The notes under the pieces: generated by a model | Seen by the model: the letters and a program-made list of their open reading frames with translations, nothing else | Databases searched by the model: none | What the model was told of the DNA's origin: nothing | Translations under genes and position numbers: made by a program | Shown: positions 5,029 to 5,074 of the stretch, piece after piece | Layout: each line of letters opens with the position of its first letter | How positions within the stretch are numbered: position 1 is the stretch's first letter | Source: Chitinophagaceae bacterium | Lineage (GTDB): Bacteria > Bacteroidota > Bacteroidia > Chitinophagales > Chitinophagaceae | Reading direction: 5' to 3' | DNA length: 5,074 nt | NCBI GenBank assembly: GCA_025963615.1 | Contig: JAOQAL010000581.1 | Location: forward strand, 1-5,074

Positions 5029-5074
5029 TGAGCTAAACAACGTGGTACTAACGGTTTGAGTAGTGATGATTTTT

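Overview
The window looks like an accessory, defence-island-like stretch from a member of the Bacteroidota. This is inferred from the A-rich leaders with weak Shine-Dalgarno signals, the moderate to low G+C, and the flavour of the proteins; no taxonomic marker gene is present.

Layout, left to right. A gene tail runs in from the left edge (1-111) and is followed by a hairpin terminator (150-180). Next is a short reading frame (253-371) that looks like the N-terminus of an FRG-domain gene and ends at its VYRGH motif. The frame is then interrupted by about 340 bp that contains a second terminator (388-420), a repeated leader (517-623) and the start of a small Lys/Pro-rich peptide. That peptide start is fused in frame to the remainder of the FRG protein (626-1456). 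A second copy of the leader follows (1485-1592) and drives an intact 48-residue peptide of the same family (1595-1741). This peptide overlaps a tiny downstream frame that may be frameshifted. A frameshifted fragment of a voltage-gated-type ion channel comes next (1989-2203) and abuts a complete 627-residue SIR2-family protein (2317-4200). A short gene-tail-like frame (4215-4298) separates this from a convergent gene on the minus strand for a 163-residue HEPN-like protein (4300-4791). A third copy of the leader (4922-5028) lies near the right edge.

The main themes are two. First, candidate defence genes (FRG, SIR2, HEPN-like) are interspersed with gene debris. Second, a roughly 107-bp direct repeat occurs three times in the same orientation, and one cargo block sits in each interval between copies. 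The repeat carries a small hairpin whose pairing is kept despite base changes, and two copies lead into the same peptide start. This fits either a mobile or duplicating regulatory unit or a boundary element that allows cargo exchange; the sequence alone does not decide. The SIR2 protein has the NAD-pocket motifs, but Gln stands where the catalytic His of the usual HG motif is expected, and its C-terminal half looks macro-domain-like.
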